64,000 nucleotides of DNA from Uranotaenia lowii (taxonomy: Eukaryota > Arthropoda > Insecta > Diptera > Culicidae), in assembly GCF_029784155.1 (NCBI RefSeq), contig NC_073693.1:336614023-336678022 (forward strand). The letters are read 5' to 3'. Position 1 is the stretch's first letter. Every line of letters begins with the position of its first letter. Positions 35,541 through 49,100 of this stretch are shown in pieces. Position numbers and translations under genes: made by a program. Under the pieces are notes generated by a model. It saw only the letters and a program-made list of their open reading frames with translations. It made no database searches and was not told the origin of the DNA.

Positions 35541-37103
35541 TGGGTTTTTTTTAGAATACTATCACATCGCCATTTTTTGTTAAAAAGTGAATATTATTTG
35601 CAAAATATAATTTCTCTGGGATGTTACATATACATACGTAGTTTCTATATGTCATTTAAGTTTCGTTATTTTTGCCACATAAATAAGAACCGCTTTTTAC
35701 GAGCAGGTGTTAAAATTTTGAGAAATAACGGCACGTACATGAAGTATGGCTTTTGCTGTGAACAATTGCATTACTAAAACCTTTTGGAGAACATGTCAAA
35801 TAAAATTATAAACAAAATAATCAAATTTGTCAATTGTGGGAGAATAATGGGAACCTCATAACGTCATATTTTCAGAGCATTGATAAACACTATCTTTTTT
35901 AGAACAAATTTTCAAAAATGTTATCTTTGGGTTCAAATGATCCCTAGAGTTCAATGAGATATATTTTAATTGTAAATGGCCTTGGATTTTTTTTTATTCA
36001 GACCATTTTCGTGATGATGTCAAATAATGCTTCACCAGGGCTGGGTGCAACGTTTGTAAACTACAGTTCTCATTCCATTTTCAAATTAATTATATGTAAT
36101 CTAGTTATTATCTAGTGATGGTTGATGATAGAGTCACTCACATCTTAAGATAGTATTCTTAAGTTTTTGATTCTCATAAAAAAATTACAGCATAAAAAAT
36201 GTCTAAATTTTTACATTTTTCGATGCCTTTAAAAACTTCACCTAGTATGACGCATTGGCTTAACGATATCACCTTCAAATCTTATATTGGTTTTATTAAA
36301 TTTTAGTACCAACACTGTCGTGACATGATGTTTTTAGAAACATCAACCAAATTTCTTTTAAATAAATTGGTTCATATTTCAGTTACCTATCTCGGTTAAG
36401 ATGCAACAAAACGCAAATCAAAATGGCACCTAGTAAATCTCGTTTCCACATGCTGGAATATAATTGTTTCGCATCACACATTTGTTAACATTGAATTTTC
36501 AACCATCGCAGAATGATTTTCCCCATATATATACCGCGAAGAAATTCAAAATCTTCCGTCCTACATCAACCAAAATCTATGAAAATATACTTTCCTTTAT
36601 TAAAAACGTCCAGAGAATCGATTTGACAAAGTTTCAGGCGCCACACGAGCTTAAAATCGGAAGTTAAGTGCCTTTTTAAAACTCTAATTCTCCTATATTT
36701 TGTAAACAATCCAGAAACACACTGATTTGGACTAGGAACTATGACGTATCTCGTGTGATTTTTTTATCCGAGGAATCAATTAAAGGTTGTGTGTGCTACT
36801 TTTTGATACTTTGAGATTTATCTTACGTACTTTTTTTTTCAAGAAATCGAATGAAGGCTGTTTGGACGCAGCGCGAGTATCTGAAAAGGGAATTATGGTC
36901 GGTTTTACCCTATATTCCCTCTCGAATGAAGCCATAACCTCCATTTTAATGAAGCGTGCGATTACATATAGATCATATTAGATTACAAACTAGATTACAT
37001 ATAATTAAATAATAATATATATAATATAATTAAATTTTTAACTAAATAAGTTTTTATCAAATTTTTGACAGCGATTGATTTATGCATTTACCCTTCAACA
37101 TTA
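35541..37103. other. AT-rich intergenic stretch
   Basis: No gene recognised. A segment at about 36533-36590 (CCGCGAAGAAATTCAAAATC) is closely related to one at about 59685-59725 (CCGCGAAGAAATTCATATC), a dispersed repeat of unknown type. The last 100 bp (36960-37080) is TATA-rich simple sequence. Confidence 0.5.
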
Positions 37104-37160
37104 ATGGGTGATACGGTCAAAATTTGGTCAAGGTGAAACGCGTTCAAATCGCTGAAATTG

Positions 37161-38234
37161 TCTTATATATAAAAATGGAGGCGTTTTCTTTGTGATAACA
37201 TCACGTATGAATGGTCGGTCGGAATGAAGTGAAATTTGGTATCCGAGGGTTTTTTGGGTCAGAGATGGTTTGTATAATACTTTCAAGAATCTCACTTTTT
37301 ATAAAAGGGGGGTCCCCATACAAAGTTATCTCTTCTTCACATCTTCTTATATATAAAAATGGAGGCGTTTTCTTTGTGATAACATCACGTATGAATGGTC
37401 GGTCGGAATGAAGTGAAATTTGGTATCCGAGGGTTTTTTGGGTCAGAGATGGTTTGTATAATAGTTTCAAGAATCTCACTTTTTATGAAAGGGGGGTCCC
37501 CATACAAAGTTATCTCTTCTTCACATCTTCTTATATATAAAAATGGAGGCGTTTTCTTTGTGATAACATCACGTATGAATGGTCGGTCGGAATGAAGTGA
37601 AATTTGGTATCCGAGGGTTTTTTGGGTCAGAGATGGTTTGTATAATACTTTCAAGAATCTCACTTTTTATGATAGGGGGGTCCCCATACAAAGTTATCTC
37701 TTCTTCACATCTTCTTATATATAAAAATGGAGGCGTTTTCTTTGTGATAACATCACGTATGAATGGTCGGTCGGAATGAAGTGAAATTTGGTATCCGAGG
37801 GTTTTTTGGGTCAGAGATGGTTTGTATAATACTTTCAAGAATCTCACTTTTTATGAAAGGGGGGTCCCCATACAAAATTATCTCTTCACATCTTATATAT
37901 AAAAATGGAGGCGTTTTCTTTGTGATAACATCACGTATGAATGGTCGGTCGGAATGAAGTGAAATTTGGTATCCGAGGGTTTTTTGGGTCAGAGATGGTT
38001 TGTATAATACTTTCAAGAATCTCCCTTTTTATGAAAGGGGGGTCCCCATACAAAGTTATCTCTTCATCACATCTTCTTATATATAAAAATGGAGGCGTTT
38101 TCTTTGTGATAACATCACGTATGAATGGTCGGTCGGAATGAAGTGAAATTTGGTATCCGAGGGTTTTTTGGGTCAGAGATGGTTTGTATAATAGTTTCAA
38201 GGATCTCACTTTTGATGATAGGGGGTCCCAATAC
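37161..38234 (+). repeat. 184-bp tandem repeat (6 copies)
   Basis: Units differ by only a few substitutions (for example TTTATAAAAGG, TTTATGAAAGG, TTTATGATAGG near the unit ends) and one 6-bp deletion in the fourth unit. The high identity implies recent amplification compared with the surrounding decayed elements. Confidence 0.97.
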
Positions 38235-38371
38235 AAATTAAACTTTATTTGTTACGATTTCCATAAGAATCTATTGGCGAGCACAATGCAGTTAAGGACG
38301 TGTAGATGAAATTAAACATTTATTACGATTTATACTTTAGAAGGTAAAACGAAGTTTACCGGGTCAGCTAG
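37161..38371 (+). mobile_element. Helitron with six tandem copies of its own 5' end
   Basis: The 3' end reads TTTACCGGGTCAGCTAG followed by T at 38372, a standard Helitron terminus. The 5' terminal block, starting TCTTATATATAAAAATGGAG, occurs six times head-to-tail at 37161, 37345, 37529, 37713, 37891 and 38075. Only the sixth copy continues into the unique 3' tail (about 38235-38371). The spacing is 184 bp except for one 178-bp unit lacking CTTCTT-type sequence. The copies are nearly identical. The base before the first copy is G, not the usual A. The repeated ~92-aa minus-strand and 66-aa plus-strand ORFs are by-products. Confidence 0.85.
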
Positions 38372-38389
38372 TTTATTTAAAAAATCAAA

Positions 38390-40230
38390 TTAAATTTCTT
38401 TTTCAAGCTTAATTAGGAACATATTAGGTTTGGCTTCCGTTTTTCCAAATCCAAATTGCCGGGCCTTACGCTTAACCCCTGTCATCAGATTTTGTACAGC
38501 CTCCTTGTCCACCTTCTTTGCCGCAGAAAGCCAGTTTGCCTTTAACTGGTACTCGTCCTTAGCAGTTTTTTTTGGTCTTCTTTAGGTTCCGCTTGACAAT
38601 AGCCCAGTATTTCTCAATTGGGCGGAGCTCTGGCGTGTTGGGAGGGTTCTTGTCCTTGGGAACCACCCGCACGTTGTTGGCGGCGTACCACTCCATGGCC
38701 TTTTTACCGTAATGACAAGATGCTAAATCCGGCCAAAAGGCAGCAGACGTTTATTCAAACACTCTTTCACGAAAATTTCTTGGTTGAAAGTCCCGGAAGC
38801 TATGAAAATGCTGTTTTTCAAGCCACAGGTTGTTGCGTGGCAACAAATGCTCCCGAAGCTTATTGGCAAGATCGTTAGTAATTTTAGTGAAACTTTTTGA
38901 AGATCTAGATTTACTTAGTGTAAGCGACGCTTCTTGACCTAAGATCGAAAGGGCGTCCTTAAAGCGCAATGGCTAACTAAGGGATGGTCGACTACGACCA
39001 CCAAAAATAAAAATGTTTAAACTACTCGCGCGTCTTTTTTGCATTTGTCTGGGCATTGGGTTCAAGGAAAAACCTCAGAAGAAGGGCGGTGGAAAAAGTT
39101 TTCCTGAAAGCTGGCAAGACATGAGCCAGCTCTCTATCCCTGGAACCTTGTTATGAGACGGATGTTGCTAAAGAGTCGTAGTTAGTTGGAGTTGTAACCG
39201 AAGTAGAAAATCGCCGTGGTTCGAATTGTCGCAGTAGTACATTTCGAGTTGAAAATCGTTAGCCTTCGTAAAAGTGTCGGAAGTCGACGGAAGTGTGGTG
39301 GCTCAAAACTAACCCCCTGTCTGACTGAAGAGGCAATCCGACGGCCTATGTTTGGACACCCGGAAGACGTAGTTGGCAATTCGTTGGTAAGTCGTTGTAC
39401 TTTATTGAATCCTTTGAGATCTTTGGGATTGAAATGCGCTTGCATTGATTTTCAAAGAGCCGACCTCTATTCTCAACGATATTGCCAGTTTGCTTCTTCC
39501 CTCTGTAGAGCGCGAAAACAAATTGTCCCCCCCTGGGGTAAGAGTCCGGGCAAAGTATCTTGGCTGCTAGCACATCTGCATTCGCAGATGGCGCAAAAGT
39601 GCTAGTAGTAATATTCGCGACTATTGAAACTAAAGAGGTAAAATATCCACTACGTAACAAGGTACAGATTGCTTGCCAAACCAGATATTTCTTCGCGAGC
39701 TTTCACAGTTTCATGTGTTTAAAAATATATGCTACCTTTCCCCTTCCTTTTGCCGTATAAAACTCCTATCCCGGAAGCTGCTTGTAGTCGGCTTTGACGT
39801 AGGTTTCGTCGTCCATTACCACGCAGTCAAATTTCGTCAGCATCGTCGTGTACAGCCTCCAGGATCGCGCTTTGGCCGTCGTATTTTGTTTTTCATCGCG
39901 ATTTGAAGTCACGACCTTCTTGTAAGTTGATAGACCGGCTCGTTTTTGGCTCGATGCACGGTTGTTTGCGGCATCTCGGAGAGAGAGGTTAGGGTTTCGC
40001 TTGAAACTACAGGCAACTCTCTTAGTCGTCTCAGCGGCTTCCTGTTTTCGATTTCCCCCCGATCCAGACTTCCTGGCTGTCGACAAACGTTCTCCAAACA
40101 CTTCAATTATATTTGTAACGGTTGATTTGGCAACTTTTAGCGATTTTGCCAGCTTTGCGTGCGAGTAGCTCGGATTTTCGCGATGCGCGAGCAAAATTTT
40201 CATACGCTGCTCTTCTTCCTAGGACGGCAT
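38390..40230 (-). pseudogene. DD37E transposase pseudogene, split by a solo LTR
   Basis: The original start is the ATG at 40230 (reads MPS*EEEQRMKILLAHRE), followed by a helix-turn-helix region (KLAKSLKVAKSTVTNIIEVF). The first catalytic Asp is in VVMDDETYVKAD. A TAG then replaces a Gln codon after LPG, and EFYTAKGRGK continues to LVWQAICT at about 39664. After the LTR, CGLKNSIFIASGTFNQEIF resumes. A deletion with frameshift joins it to FWPDLASCHY (second Asp), and 37 residues later comes the Glu of PELRPIEKYW. One extra A in a poly-A run shifts the frame again before the end at 38390. It cannot make active protein. The D-to-E spacing of 37 is counted directly. Confidence 0.88.
38831..39659. 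mobile_element. Solo LTR (829 bp) with AGGT target duplication
   Basis: Begins TGTTGCGTGGCAACA and ends CTACGTAACA, the TG...CA ends of an LTR with a short inverted TGTTRCG. AGGT flanks it at 38827-38830 and 39660-39663. The interrupted transposase codons rejoin exactly as CCACAGGTACAG when it is removed. No internal retrotransposon region is present, so it is a solo LTR left by recombination. A 4-bp duplication is typical of many Ty3/gypsy elements, though the family is not identified. It is less AT-rich than its surroundings. The 104- and 129-aa ORFs inside it are not genes. Confidence 0.78.
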
Positions 40231-40470
40231 TTTGACAACTGAAGAGTGAATTCCAAAATCAAAATAGGAGCAACACACACACACACCTTCAAAATGAGGG
40301 GTGTTTCAAGTTTTTTAAATGCAAAATTGAAAGAAATACTTCAAGTTGATGTTGACCAAATTTTGACCGTATCACCCTTTAATTAATAGAGCACCCTCTC
40401 ATGCGATGGGTCCGACTAGCTCTACCAGAAGGCTGGCCAGGAAGACGATCACCTAGTAGCTACCGGAACC

Positions 40471-40870
40471 TCAGCTACAGGAAGCCACCAGCGAACTTAG
40501 ATGAAAATTTTTTCGATAGTTGAACCCTAGACGTTCCCCTTCCTTCCGTCCAATTCGGAGTCTAGTCAGAGCACGTTGTTCAAGGAGGATGTTTCTATCT
40601 ATCCAGCGTAAAGTGGTAGATTTGATTCTTCTCAAGAAAGGATGCCGGTTACCTAGCCAATCATTTTCCCATTTAAGCCTTATCTCCGATCTTATCCATG
40701 TAATGATGTCGGGTGCTGGAGTCTCAGTTGACATTTTCGGACCGTTTCTACCTTTTTCAGCTAATTAGTCAGCTTTGCTATTTCCATCGATACCTACATG
40801 ACCCGGGATCCAACACAGGGTTCCTTTATGTTTGTGGAGTTTTTCTTCAATTTCTTGCATCCATGGAGCA
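40471..40870 (-). pseudogene. LINE RNase H domain fossil
   Basis: The minus strand from about 40870 reads PWMQEIEEKLHKHKGTLCW, then IPGHVGIDGNSKAD*LAEKG. The CW-[IV]-P-x-H-V-G-I-x-G-N-x-x-A-D block is the C-terminal part of the RNase H domain found in I/R1-type non-LTR retrotransposons. The following W..RLKWENDWL...IDRNILLEQRALTRLRIG resembles the conserved tail after RNase H. A stop sits within the AD*LA motif, and the reverse transcriptase is absent. Dead, truncated copy. It lies directly outside the TA target site of the DD37E transposon. Confidence 0.75.
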
Positions 40871-43124
40871 AAATGATATTTTATAAGTAAAATGCTTTAA
40901 TAAACAAACCTTTGATTTAAAAAATAAAAATCATGGTTGAGCTTTGAACCAAAACGCAGCATTTCAGACCCTAGGATTTGAGAAATTCAAAAATTACCCC
41001 AAATTGATTAAATCTAATGCAGAAGGATTTTGTTTAAATTCCAAATCTGTTGAAAAGGGAAACCACTTCAATAAACAAATCAACTTGATGTTAGTATTTT
41101 TTTCATATTTTCTATAATATTTTACAAACATACAAATAATAAATCAACTATGTATATGTTGCACAGTTAAGATTATTTCAAACCATAAAGGTGTATCTCA
41201 AATTAACTGCAAACCTTATCGACTTGTATAATTAATGTATACTACCAGATTCTTTCATGTTGAACTCTACGTGCCACAACGAAGATGAACTAATTTCCCA
41301 ATCATTCCACGATCTGCTGGGATCAGCCAGATTTTTCCGGGAAAAGAATGCTTCCGGCGACCAGAATCAATCCCGAATTTTTTGCAGCTGTTGATGATTC
41401 CACAAAAAACTCAGCCTTTGCTGGACTGCGAAATGTTTTGTGTTTGAATCGCTTTTCCGCTTGCAGCACTTGTGGCACTTGAGTTTTATTGCAAGCATTA
41501 CTGGAATTATTGTTGAAAGTGTTCCGGTTTTTTTTTCTTCGGATGTTACATCAAGTTAAACTGTGATTAGCGAAATTGAAAATCTTACACACAAAGATGA
41601 AGTCAACAAAGTTGAGGATTTTGAAGAATAAAAATTGTTTGAAATAATATTAATCAAAGTCCAAAACAAGAAAACAAAAAATGTGAAAACAAGACAAAAT
41701 ATTTTCCAGTATCGTACAACTCATTAAAGTGTGTTTGGCGTGTAGGTTTTCCTCTGTTCAGATGCTGATTGACATTTTGGTCCATCGGATGTGTACACAG
41801 AATAAAATGAGAACCATTAAGTTTGAAACAGTGTGGAAGGACAACAAGCACAATGAACTGACAATTAAAAAACCCACGCGGATCATCGTCGGCCGGACTC
41901 ATCCGATTGTCGTTTTCTTTCATGGGTATATTTTTAATGTTCAATATTGGAGCGCTTTTTTCGTTAATTTCAAGCGGATATGTGTCCGGCAACAGTTATT
42001 TAATGGGCATTGTTTGTGGTTTAATAATTGCCAAAATTAAATGATCATTTTCTCCATTATGCTGGACATTTGCTGAAATTAAAAATGACGTTTCCTTTAT
42101 AATTTGTGTATCATCAAAATCAGATGATAAATTTAAATTTTTGTCTGAACCAGTGAAAATTAACAGAAAAGTTAATAGAGTTGAGTAAAATATTTAAGCA
42201 TCAATCACGGGCCAATTAAGTTTTCCCGTTCAGGTTCCTACCAAAAGCTGTCTCCCTCAACGCCGTATTTGTGTGACTTTCATTAAAGATTAACAAATTT
42301 CCGATCCTCCAAATAGCACATCTACTAAATACCACCGGAGGGCATATCCGTTCACCGAATTCGATGCGATGTATTTGCCCGGAAACGGGCTTCCTCTAAT
42401 CACAACCCAACAAACCCGTTCCTTCCCAAATGTTCATTCCCCCTTACTTTTCTGGTCCAGCTTAAAGATGATCCAAAGAAGAGAGTGGGTGTGGTACTTA
42501 GAAGCGCTTTGGTTGCGCCATCCCGGGAAAACTCCCGGGACCAACTAGCTAACTATTGACGCGCGGTGTTGCCCAACCAAATAGCCCGAGGGGCACATTT
42601 CGGGAGGGATTAAATCAAACTGCGGATGAAAAGGTGCTGCTGCTGAAGGATAAGTTCAAATCCTTTCCCGGTGCTGGTTGGCAACGGATTTTTTTTCTGC
42701 TTCTCTTGTGGTTCCTTCGAAATGATAAAGGGTTGAAGAACTCGAGGGCGCACTGATTGTTGTCGGGAATCAACCGAGGAGAAAAGCGAATTAGAACAGA
42801 GGCGTAGAAATACGGTGGCGATCCTAGAGCTGAAAAAGAATAAAATTTCCATACTGACATTTTAGTACCAAACTTACGTTTTGGTACCAAAAATCCATTG
42901 AAATCAAAGGGGAAGTGACGTTCTGGCTCAAAAAAGACAGTACGGTCCGTTTGTATGTGATCTAACAGTTGCCTCAATTCATTGAATCCGATGGGACCTT
43001 AATCTCCAAATAAAGGTTTTGTAAAACTGATGAATGTAGGCAGGTGAAAAATCTTTAGAGTACACCCATATAAGTGGTTGCAAAAGTCCAATGTCTGTTT
43101 CAAAATTCTGTACAATAAACGCGC
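40871..43124. other. Intergenic stretch, one dispersed repeat, no gene
   Basis: A segment at about 40925-41020 (GACCCTAGGATTTGAGAAAT) is related to 30190-30245 next to the palindrome upstream of the gene (GATCCCATGGTTTGAGATAT), marking a dispersed repeat. At 42522-42541 two palindromic TCCCGGGA boxes are separated by AAAC. The region 42200-42800 is GC-richer and apparently unique. ORFs at 41654-42040 and 42556-42977 overlap on opposite strands, with no recognisable product. Confidence 0.5.
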
Positions 43125-46100
43125 TATTGACAACTTCGACAATTTTGACAATTTTGACAATTTTGACAACTTTGACAATTTTAAAAATTTTGACAATTTT
43201 GACAATTTTGACAATTTTGACAATTTTGACAATTTTGACAATTTTGACAATTTTGACAATTTTGACAATTTTGACAATTTTGACAATTTTGACAATTTTG
43301 ACAATTTTGACAATTTTGACAATTTTGACAATTTTGACAATTTTGACAATTTTGACAATTTTGACAAATTTGACAATTTTGACAATTTTGACAATTTTGA
43401 CAATTTTGACAATTTTGACAATTTTGACAATTTTAACAATTTTGACAATTTTGACATTTTAGACAATTTTGACAATTTTAACAATTTTGACAATTTTGAC
43501 AATTTTGACAATTTTGACAATTTTGACAATTTTGACAATTTTGACAATTTTGACAATTTTGACAATTTTGATAATTTTGACAATTTTGACAATTTTGACA
43601 ATTTTGACAATTTTGACAATTTTAAAAATTTTGACAATTTTGACAATTTTGACAATTCTGACAATTTTGACAATTTTGACAATTTTGACAATTTTGACAA
43701 TTTTGACAATTTTGACAATTTTGACAATTTTGACAATTTTGACAATTTTGACAATAATTTTGACAATTTTGACAATTTTGACAATTTTGACAATTTTGAC
43801 AATTTTGACAATTTTGACAATTTTGACAATTTTGACAATTTTGACAATTTTGGCAATTTTGACAATTTTGACAATTTTGACAATTTTGACAATTTTGACA
43901 ATTTTGACAATTTTGACAATTTTGACAATTTTGACAATTTTGACAATTTTGACAATTTTGACAATTTTGACAATTTTGACAATTTTGACAATTTTGACAA
44001 TTTTGACAATTTTGACAATTTTGACAATTTTGACAATTTTGACAATTTTGACAATTTTGACAATTTTGACAATTTTGACAATTTTGACAATTTTGACAAT
44101 TTTGACAATTTTGACAATTTTGACAATTTTGACAATTTTGACAATTTTGACAATTTTGACAATTTTGACAATTTTGACAATTTTGACAATTTTGACAATT
44201 TTGACAATTTTGACAATTTTGACAATTTTGACAATTTTGACAATTTTGACAATTTTGACAATTTTGACAATTTTGACAATTTTGACAATTTTGACAAATT
44301 TGACAATTTTGACAATTTTGACAATTTTGACAATTTTGACAATTTTGACAATTTTGACAATTTTGACAATTTTGACAATTTTGACAATTTTGACAATTTT
44401 GACAATTTTGACAATTTTGACAATTTTGACAATTTTGACAATTTTGACAATTTTGACAATTTTGACAATTTTGACAATTTTAACAATTTTAACAATTTTG
44501 ACAATTTTGACAATTTTGACAATTTTGACAATTTTAACAATTTTGACAATTTTGACAATTTTGACAATTTTGACAATTTTGACAATTTTGACAATTTTGA
44601 CAATTTTGACAATTTTGACAATTTTGACAATTTTGACAATTTTAAAAATTTTGAAAATTTTGACAATTTTGACAATTTTGACAATTTTGACAATTTTGAC
44701 AATTTTGACAATTTTGACAATTTTGACAATTTTGACAATTTTGACAATTTTGACAATTTGACAATTTTGACAATTTTGACAATTTTGACAATTTTGACAA
44801 TTTTGACAATTTTGACAATTTTGACAATTTTGACAATTTTGACAATTTTGACAATTTTGACAATTTTGACAATTTTGACAATTTTGACAATTTTGACAAT
44901 TTTGACAATTTTGACAATTTTGACAATTTTGACAATTTTGACAATTTTGACAATTTTGACAATTTTGACAATTTTGACAATTTTGACAATTTTGACAATT
45001 TTGACAAATTTGACAATTTTGACAATTTTGACAATTTTGACAATTTTGACAATTTTGACAATTTTGACAATTTTGACAATTTTGACAATTTTGACAATTT
45101 TGACAATTTTGACAATTTTGACAATTTTGACAATTTTGACAATTTTGACAATTTTGACATTTTAGACAATTTTGACAATTTTAACAATTTTGACAATTTT
45201 GACAATTTTGACAATTTTGACAATTTTGACAATTTTGACAATTTTGACAATTTTGACAATTTTGACAATTTTGACAATTTTGACAATTTTGACAATTTTG
45301 ACAATTTTGACAATTTTGACAATTTTGACAATTTTAAAATTTTGACAATTTTGACAATTTTGACAATTTTGACAATTTTGACAATTTTGACAATTTTGAC
45401 AATTTTGACAATTTTGACAATTTTGACAATTTTGACAATTTTGACAATTTTGACAATTTTGACAATTTTGACAATTTTGACAATTTTGACAATTTTGACA
45501 ATTTTGACAATTTTGACAATTTTGACAATTTTGACAATTTTGACAATTTTGACAATTTGACAATTTTGACAATTTTGACAATTTTGACAATTTTGACAAT
45601 TTTGACAATTTTGACAATTTTGACAATTTTGACAATTTTGACAATTTTGACAATTTTGACAATTTTGACAATTTTGACAATTTTGACAATTTTGACAATT
45701 TTGACAATTTTGACAATTTTGACAATTTTGACAATTTTGACAATTTTGACAATTTTGACAATTTTGACAATTTTGACAATTTTGACAATTTTGACAATTT
45801 TGACAATTTTGACAATTTTGACAATTTTGACAATTTTGACAATTTTGACAATTTTGACAATTTTGACAATTTTGACAATTTTGAAAATTTTGACAATTTT
45901 GACAATTTTGACAATTATTTGACAATTTTGACAATTTTGACAATTTTGACAATTTTGACAATTTTGACAATTTTGACAATTTTGACAATTTTGACAATTT
46001 TGACAATTTTGACAATTTTGACAATTTTGACAATTTTGACAATTTTGACAATTTTGACAATTTTGACAATTTGACAATTTTGACAATTTTGACAATTTTG

Positions 46101-46180
46101 ACAATTTTGACAATTTTGACAATTTTGACAATTTTGACAATTTTGACAATTTTGACAATTTTGACAATTTTGACAATTTT

Positions 46181-49100
46181 GACATTTTAGACAATTTTGA
46201 CAATTTTAACAATTTTGACAATTTTGACAATTTTGACAATTTTGACAATTTTGACAATTTTGACAATTTTGACAATTTTGACAATTTTGACAATTTTGAC
46301 AATTTTGACAATTTTGACAATTTTGACAATTTTGACAATTTTGACAATTTTGACAATTTTAAAAATTTTGACAATTTTGACAATTTTGACAATTTTGACA
46401 ATTTTGACAATTTTGACAATTTTGACAATTTTGACAATTTTGACAATTTTGACAATTTTGACAATTTTGACAATTTTGACAATTTTGACAATTTTGACAA
46501 TTTTGACAATTTTGACAATTTTGACAATTTTGACAATTTTGACAATTTTGACAATTTTGACAATTTTGACAATTTTGACAATTTTGACAATTTTGACAAT
46601 TTTGACAATTTTGACAATTTTGACAATTTTGACAATTTTGACAATTTTGACAATTTTGACAATTTTGACAATTTTGACAATTTTGACAATTTTGACAATT
46701 TTGACAATTTGACAATTTTGACAATTTTGACAATTTTGACAATTTTGACAATTTTGACAATTTTGACAATTTTGACAATTTTGACAATTTTGACAATTTT
46801 GACAATTTTGACAATTTTGACAATTTTGACAATTTTGACAATTTTGACAATTTTGACAATTTTGACAATTTTGACAATTTTGACAATTTTGACAATTTTG
46901 ACAATTTTGACAATTTTGACAATTTTGACAATTTTGACAATTTTGACAATTTTGACAATTTTGACAATTTTGACAATTTTGAAAATTTTGACAATTTTGA
47001 CAATTTTGACAATTTTGACAATTTTGACAATTTTGACAATTTTGACAATTTTGACAATTTTGACAATTTTGACAATTTTGACAATTTTGACAATTTTGAC
47101 AATTTTGAAAATTTCGACAATTTTGACAATTTTGACAATTTTGACAATTTTGACAATTTTGACAATTTTGACAATTTTGACAATTTTGACAATTTTGACA
47201 ATTTGGACAATTTTGACAATTTTGACAATTTTGACAATTTTGACAATTTTGACAATTTTGGCAATTTTGACAATTTTGACAATTTTGACAATTTTGACAA
47301 TTTTGACAATTTTAAAAATTTTGACAATTTTGACAATTTTGACAATTTTGACAATTCTGACAATTTTGACAATTTTGACAATTTTGACAATTTTGACAAT
47401 TTTGACAATTTTGACAATTTTGACAATTTTGACAATTTTGACAATTTTGACAATTTTGACAATTTTGACAATTTTGACAATTTTGACAATTTTGACAATT
47501 TTGACAATTTTGAGAATTTTGACAATTTTGACATTTTAGACAATTTTGACAATTTTAACAATTTTGACAATTTTGACAATTTTGACAATTTTGACAATTT
47601 TGACAATTTTGACAATTTTGACAATTTTGACAATTTTGACATTTTAGACAATTTTGACAATTTTGACAATTTTAACAATTTTGACAATTTTGACAATTTT
47701 GACAATTTTGACAATTTTGACAATTTTGACAATTTTGACAATTTTGACAATTTTGACAATTTTGACAATTTAAAAATTTTGACAATTTTGACAATTTTGA
47801 CAATTTTGACAATTTTGACAATTTTGACAATTTTGACAATTTTGACAATTTTGACAATTTTGACAATTTTGACAATTTTGACAATTTTGACAATTTTGAC
47901 AATTTTGACAATTTTGACAATTTTGACAATTTTGACAATTTTGACAATTTTGACAATTTTGACAATTTTGACAATTTTGACATTTTAGACATTTTGACAA
48001 TTTTAACAATTTTGACAATTTTGACAATTTTGACAATTTTGACAATTTTGACAATTTTGACAATTTTGACAATTTTGACAATTTTGACAATTTTGACAAT
48101 TTTGACAATTTTGACAATTTTGACAATTTTGACAATTTTGACAATTTTAAAAATTTTGACAATTTTGACAATTTTGACAATTTTGACAATTCTGACAATT
48201 TTGACAATTTGACAATTTTGACAATTTTGACAATTTTGACAATTTTGACAATTTTGACAATTTTGACAATTTTGACAATTTGACAATTTTGACAATTTTG
48301 ACAATTTTGACAATTTTGACAATTTTGACAATTTTGACAATTTTGACAATTTTGACAATTTTGACAATTTTGACAATTTTGACAATTTTGACAATTTTGA
48401 CAATTTTGACAATTTTGACAATTTTGACAATTTTGACAATTTTGACAATTTTGACAATTTTGACAATTTTGACAATTTTGACAATTTTGACAATTTTGAC
48501 AATTTTGACAATTTTGACAATTTTGACAATTTTGACAATTTTGACAATTTTGACAGTTTTGACAATTTTGACAATTTTGACAATTTTGACAATTTTGACA
48601 ATTTTGACAATTTTGACAATTTTGACAATTTTGACAATTTTGACAATTTTGACAATTTTGACAATTTTGACAATTTTGACAATTTTGACAATTTTGACAA
48701 TTTTGACAATTTTGACAATTTTGACAATTTTGACAATTTTGACAATTTTGACAATTTTGACAATTTTGACAATTTTGACAATTTTGACAATTTTGACAAA
48801 TTTGACAATTTTGACAATTTTGACAAATTTGACAATTTTTGACAATTTTGACAATTTTGACATTTTAGACAATTTTGACAATTTTAACAATTTTGACAAT
48901 TTTGACAATTTTGACAATTTTGACAATTTTGACAATTTTGACAATTTTGACAATTTTGACAATTTTGACAATTTTGACAATTTTGACAATTTTGACAATT
49001 TTGACAATTTTGACAATTTTGACAATTTTGACAATTTTGACAATTTTGACAATTTTGACAATTTTGACAATTTTGACAATTTTGACAATTTTGACAATTT

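Larger units (their letters stand above)
37104..40379 (-). mobile_element. DD37E Tc1/mariner-type transposon carrying two later insertions
   Basis: The inverted ends GGGTGATACGGTCAAAATTT lie at about 37106 and, inverted, near 40376. They are bordered by TA at 37102-37103 and 40380-40381. The transposase lies on the minus strand and is dead. A Helitron (37161-38371) sits just inside the left end and a solo LTR (38831-39659) interrupts the coding region. Removing both leaves about 1.2-1.3 kb, the usual size for this class. The family resembles the ITmD37E elements known from mosquitoes, an assignment based on recalled transposase features. Confidence 0.85.

Noticed and set aside
37201..38236. 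Repeated ~92-aa minus-strand and 66-aa plus-strand ORFs as a gene family
   Set aside because: They are readings of the 184-bp Helitron 5' repeat and overlap each other in both orientations.
42522..42541. TCCCGGGA-AAAC-TCCCGGGA as a regulatory operator
   Set aside because: It is a single short occurrence with no nearby gene. It could be chance or a repeat remnant.
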